A stretch of DNA of 64,000 bases. Source: Ruminococcus sp. Its GTDB lineage: Bacteria; Bacillota; Clostridia; Oscillospirales; Acutalibacteraceae. This document shows positions 61,087 to 64,000 of this stretch, piece by piece. A program made the translations under genes and the position numbers. The notes below the pieces were generated by a model, which had not been told where the DNA came from, did not search any database, and saw nothing but the letters and a program-made list of their open reading frames with translations. Every line of letters starts with the position of its first letter. Position 1 is the stretch's first letter. The stretch is from assembly GCA_003521625.1 (NCBI GenBank), contig DPHV01000024.1:383838-447837 (forward strand). The letters run 5' to 3'.

Positions 61087-63045
61087 TTATTTTTCGCCGC
61101 GCAGTTTCTTGATTTTATCACGCAGATATGCGGCGTGTTCAAATTCAAGCAGCTTTGCCGCTGCCTTCATTTCCTTTGTAAGGCTTTCGATAAGCTGTTG
61201 CCTCTGCGCCTTTGAAAGCTTCTTTGCGCTCTTGAATTCGCTGTCGTCGTGGGTGGAAATTTCAAGAATTTCGCTTACCTTTTTGACAATTGTCTTTGGA
61301 ATTATGCCGTGTTCCTCGTTGTACTTCTGCTGTATTTCACGGCGGCGCTGTGTTTCCTCAATTGCAACACGCATTGATTCGGTCACGCTGTCGGCGTACA
61401 TTATTACCATACCGTCGCTGTTTCGTGCGGCACGTCCCGTAATCTGAATAAGCGAACGTGTGCTTCTTAAGAATCCCTCTTTGTCGGCGTCAAGCACTGC
61501 AACTAGCGAAACCTCGGGAATGTCAAGTCCCTCTCTTAAAAGATTGATTCCCACAAGCACGTCGAACTCGCCGAGGCGCAAATCACGCACAATTTCCATT
61601 CGTTCAACGGTGTCTATATCGTGGTGCATATAGCGCACCTTTATTCCCATTGTTTCAAGGTAAGCCGTCAAATCCTCTGCCATCTTCTTTGTCAGCGTTG
61701 TAACAAGCGTGCGCTGTTTTTTAGCTGTTCTGATATTGATTTCCGAAACGAGGTCGTCAAGCTGACCCTCTGTCGGTCTTACCGAAATTTCGGGGTCGAG
61801 AAGTCCCGTAGGACGGATAATCTGCTCCGCAACCACCTCTGACTTTTCCATTTCAAGGTCGCCCGGTGTTGCGCTGACGAAAACAACTTGATTGATTCTG
61901 TCGTAAAATTCGTCAAAATTCAGCGGTCTGTTGTCAAATGCTGAGGGCAGTCTGAAGCCGTAATCTACAAGATTTTGCTTTCTTGCGTGGTCGCCTGCGT
62001 ACATTCCCCTTACCTGCGGCAAGGTAACGTGCGACTCATCGACAAACAGCAGAAAATCCTTCGGGAAGTAATCAAGCAGAGTGTACGGTGACGAACCGGG
62101 CGGTCTGCCCGACAGAATTCTTGAATAGTTCTCAATTCCCGTACAGAATCCGATTTCCTGAAGCATTTCCATATCGTAATGCGTACGCTGTTCAATTCTC
62201 TGAGCTTCAAGGAGTTTGCCGTTTTCTCTGAAATATTCAAGCCTTTCCTGTAATTCACGCTCAATTTCCGCAATGGCAATCTGCATTTTGTCCTTTGAAA
62301 CAATGTAGTGCGACGCAGGGTAGATTGCGGCGTGGCGCAGAATTGCCTTAAGTTCGCCCGTAAGCGGATTTATCTCGGAAATTCTGTCAATTTCATCGCC
62401 GAAAAATTCAACACGGATTACAGAATCGTTTGATGCGGCAGGGAATATTTCAACTACATCTCCCCTGACTCTGAATTTGTTGCGTATGAAATTAACGTCG
62501 TTGCGCTCATACTGAAGCTCAACAAGCTTTTTTACCAAATCGTCACGGCTTTTTTCCATTCCGGGACGGAGTGAGATTACCATATTGCGGTAATCAATAG
62601 GGTTACCCAAGCTGTAGATGCACGAAACTGATGCTACTATAATTACATCTCTGCGCTCCGAAAGTGCAAGCGTTGCGCTGTGGCGGAGCTTGTCGATTTC
62701 GTCGTTGATTGAGCTGTCCTTTTCAATGTAGGTATCGGTCTGGGCAACGTATGCCTCGGGCTGATAGTAGTCGTAATAGGACACAAAATATTCAACGGCG
62801 TTATCGGGGAAAAACTCCTTGAACTCACTGCAAAGCTGTGCCGCAAGGGTTTTGTTGTGAGCAAGCACAAGCGTTGGCCGCTGAACACGCTCAATTACGT
62901 TTGCCATTGTAAACGTCTTTCCCGAGCCTGTTACGCCGAGCAGAGTCTGCTCCTTGTTACCTGCGTTTATGCTTTCAACAAGCTTTTCAATTGTCTGTGG
63001 CTGGTCGCCCGTAGGCTTGTATTTTGAATGAATCTTAAATTCCAT
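61087..63045 (-). CDS. uvrB: UvrABC system protein B
   Basis: Excision repair helicase-like subunit. FKIHSKYKPTGDQPQTIEKL at the start, Walker A LLGVTGSGKTFTMANV, the beta-hairpin region FVSYYDYYQPEAYVAQTDTY, FVDESHVTLPQVRGMYAGD, ITGRAARNSDGMVIMYAD and a C-terminal UVR motif (LLEFEHAAYLRDKIKKL). I start at the ATG at 63045; the longer in-frame extension overlaps radC and adds no family sequence. 652 aa, usual length. Confidence 0.97.
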   Translation of the reverse strand: MEFKIHSKYKPTGDQPQTIEKLVESINAGNKEQTLLGVTGSGKTFTMANVIERVQRPTLVLAHNKTLAAQLCSEFKEFFPDNAVEYFVSYYDYYQPEAYVAQTDTYIEKDSSINDEIDKLRHSATLALSERRDVIIVASVSCIYSLGNPIDYRNMVISLRPGMEKSRDDLVKKLVELQYERNDVNFIRNKFRVRGDVVEIFPAASNDSVIRVEFFGDEIDRISEINPLTGELKAILRHAAIYPASHYIVSKDKMQIAIAEIERELQERLEYFRENGKLLEAQRIEQRTHYDMEMLQEIGFCTGIENYSRILSGRPPGSSPYTLLDYFPKDFLLFVDESHVTLPQVRGMYAGDHARKQNLVDYGFRLPSAFDNRPLNFDEFYDRINQVVFVSATPGDLEMEKSEVVAEQIIRPTGLLDPEISVRPTEGQLDDLVSEINIRTAKKQRTLVTTLTKKMAEDLTAYLETMGIKVRYMHHDIDTVERMEIVRDLRLGEFDVLVGINLLREGLDIPEVSLVAVLDADKEGFLRSTRSLIQITGRAARNSDGMVIMYADSVTESMRVAIEETQRRREIQQKYNEEHGIIPKTIVKKVSEILEISTHDDSEFKSAKKLSKAQRQQLIESLTKEMKAAAKLLEFEHAAYLRDKIKKLRGEK

Positions 63046-63070
63046 AAGCTGTAATATTATGCGATAAATA

Positions 63071-63778
63071 TTAAATATCGTAATAGAAAATTTTTCCTGC
63101 CATTCCGCTTTCACGCAGAGATACGTAATCCTCGCTTGTTACAATGAAATGGTCAACAAGCTCAACGCCTATTGCACCAAGCGTATCCTTTAATAACTCA
63201 GTTGCTTCAAGGTCGCCGGGTGACGGCAAAGCAGTGCCGCTGGGGTGATTGTGACCTAAAAACGCCGTTCTTGCATTTTTGCGCAGAGCAAGGTCTACAA
63301 TCTTCCTTGCAGGCATCTCGGTTGCGGTAAGCGAGCCTTTTGCAATAATGTCAAAGTAAATCATCTTGCCCTTTGCATCTCCGAGCATCAAAGCGGTTTC
63401 TTCACTCGTTCTGCCGATAAACTTGGCGGCAAACATATCTCCTACCGTTTCAAGGTCGATAGGTTTATCATAGGACATTTTTGACTCATTATACAACCTT
63501 GACATCTGCGGAAGAAGTTTGAGAAGAACTGCCGCAGTTTCCGACATAGCAAACTCCCTTTCAAGCTCGTCAATCGGAGCGTCGCAAACTGCGCCTATTG
63601 AGCCGTATTTATCAAGAAGTCTGTGTGCAAGCGGATTTGTGTCCTTTCTTGGAATTGCGTAGAAAAGGTATAATTCAAGCGCCTCGTGAGGCTCGAAAAC
63701 ATCAAGTCCGTTTTCTATAAACTTTTTCTTTAAACGCTTACGGTGTCCCGTATGCTCGTTGCCGTTTGATGAAGCCAT
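63071..63778 (-). CDS. radC: RadC/JAB-domain protein
   Basis: 235 residues: N-terminal helix-hairpin-helix-like part (GHRKRLKKKFIENGLDVFEP) and a JAB/MPN domain with LGHNHPSGTALPSPGDLEAT (H-x-H and later Asp of the metal site). AGAGG lies before the ATG. The DNA-repair role of RadC is doubtful; the metalloprotease fold is clear. It lies between pyrE and uvrB. Confidence 0.93.
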   Translation of the reverse strand: MASSNGNEHTGHRKRLKKKFIENGLDVFEPHEALELYLFYAIPRKDTNPLAHRLLDKYGSIGAVCDAPIDELEREFAMSETAAVLLKLLPQMSRLYNESKMSYDKPIDLETVGDMFAAKFIGRTSEETALMLGDAKGKMIYFDIIAKGSLTATEMPARKIVDLALRKNARTAFLGHNHPSGTALPSPGDLEATELLKDTLGAIGVELVDHFIVTSEDYVSLRESGMAGKIFYYDI

Positions 63779-63798
63779 AACAAACCTCTGATAGCTGT

Positions 63799-64000
63799 TT
63801 ATTTTACTCCGTACTGCTCGTAATATGCGTCGATTGCCGCTTTGAGCTTATCGTCAATTACAATCTTACCCTTGTATTCTTTATTGTAAAGGTGCTCTAC
63901 TACCTCTGCCATTGTTACGATTGCGGTAGTCTTTAAGCCGTATTTTTCTTCGATTTCGGAAAGTGCACTCTTTTCGCCCTGACCTCTTTCCATTCTGTCA
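63799..64000 (-). CDS. pyrE: Orotate phosphoribosyltransferase, C-terminal part (runs off right edge)
   Basis: The visible 66 residues (MERGQGEKSALSEIEEKYGL, then TTAIVTMAEVVEHLYN) match the end of PyrE, where DRMERG-x(2)-SA contains the flexible catalytic loop's downstream helix. Pyrimidine pathway enzyme. The 5' part lies beyond the window. Confidence 0.82.
   Translation of the reverse strand, partial: DRMERGQGEKSALSEIEEKYGLKTTAIVTMAEVVEHLYNKEYKGKIVIDDKLKAAIDAYYEQYGVK

Noticed and set aside
1..64000. tRNA or rRNA genes
   Set aside because: No cloverleaf with a TTCGA-type arm or conserved rRNA block was seen in the gaps; a covariance search would be needed to exclude them fully.

Overview
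This window is chromosomal DNA of a low-GC, anaerobic, spore-forming Firmicute, most likely a gut Clostridium-class bacterium of the Oscillospirales (Ruminococcus-like). The evidence is AAGGAGG-type ribosome binding sites, textbook sigma-A promoters (TTGAAA-17-TATAAT), cellulosome/amylosome-type dockerins, CotH, sporulation genes (SpoIIM, BofA), SecG and a divergent second type II topoisomerase. Starch-binding-like modules in one giant surface protein recall Ruminococcus bromii, but I cannot fix the species.

Layout. 1-6430 (minus): a type I-C CRISPR-Cas operon cas3-cas5c-cas8c-cas7-cas4, running off the left edge before cas1/cas2/array. cas3 carries an in-frame amber codon exactly at the conserved Gln of helicase motif VI and lacks an orthodox start codon. 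6544-17633 (minus): an operon of secreted or unusual proteins: CotH-family kinase with a half dockerin, a 1652-residue surface protein, a short cysteine-free RiPP-precursor-like peptide, an LRR-dockerin protein and an HPr-kinase-like protein, with strong hairpins between genes. 17634-18510: non-coding, with a ~280-bp MITE-like element made of five consecutive hairpins, bracketed by a 25-bp direct repeat and wedged between a promoter and wecE. 18511-25333 (plus): eight genes that together look like a complete pathway from glucose-1-phosphate to a lipid-linked, flipped and transferred dTDP-derived 4-acetamido-4,6-dideoxyhexose.

25456-35218 (minus): small lipoprotein-like paralogs, DUF624-like and SpoIIM-like membrane proteins, proC, a lysozyme whose catalytic domain is interrupted by an SH3b domain, a Cys-tailed J-domain protein with a Cys-rich DUF5685 protein, DUF3006 and a ComEC-like metallo-beta-lactamase protein. 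35327-39557 (plus): MarR regulator and a heterodimeric ABC exporter. 39620-44884: pgeF, ppa, a DUF2974 hydrolase, an LPG-synthase-like membrane protein, a CBS protein and small genes. 44914-51849 (minus): purine operon purE-F-M-N-O-H-D, with separate PurO-type IMP cyclohydrolase and stand-alone AICAR transformylase. 51916-64000 (mostly minus): duplicated CmpB-type membrane protein, SPFH/NfeD pair, DUF4364, bofA, secG, topoisomerase A/B pair, uvrB, radC and the 3' end of pyrE.

Small GC-rich palindromes of a shared design recur in intergenic spaces through the whole window. The most interesting parts are the freshly broken Cas3, the CotH/HprK/peptide operon, the hairpin-string MITE in the wecE leader, and the lipid-linked amino-sugar module that uses an SMR pair as its apparent flippase.
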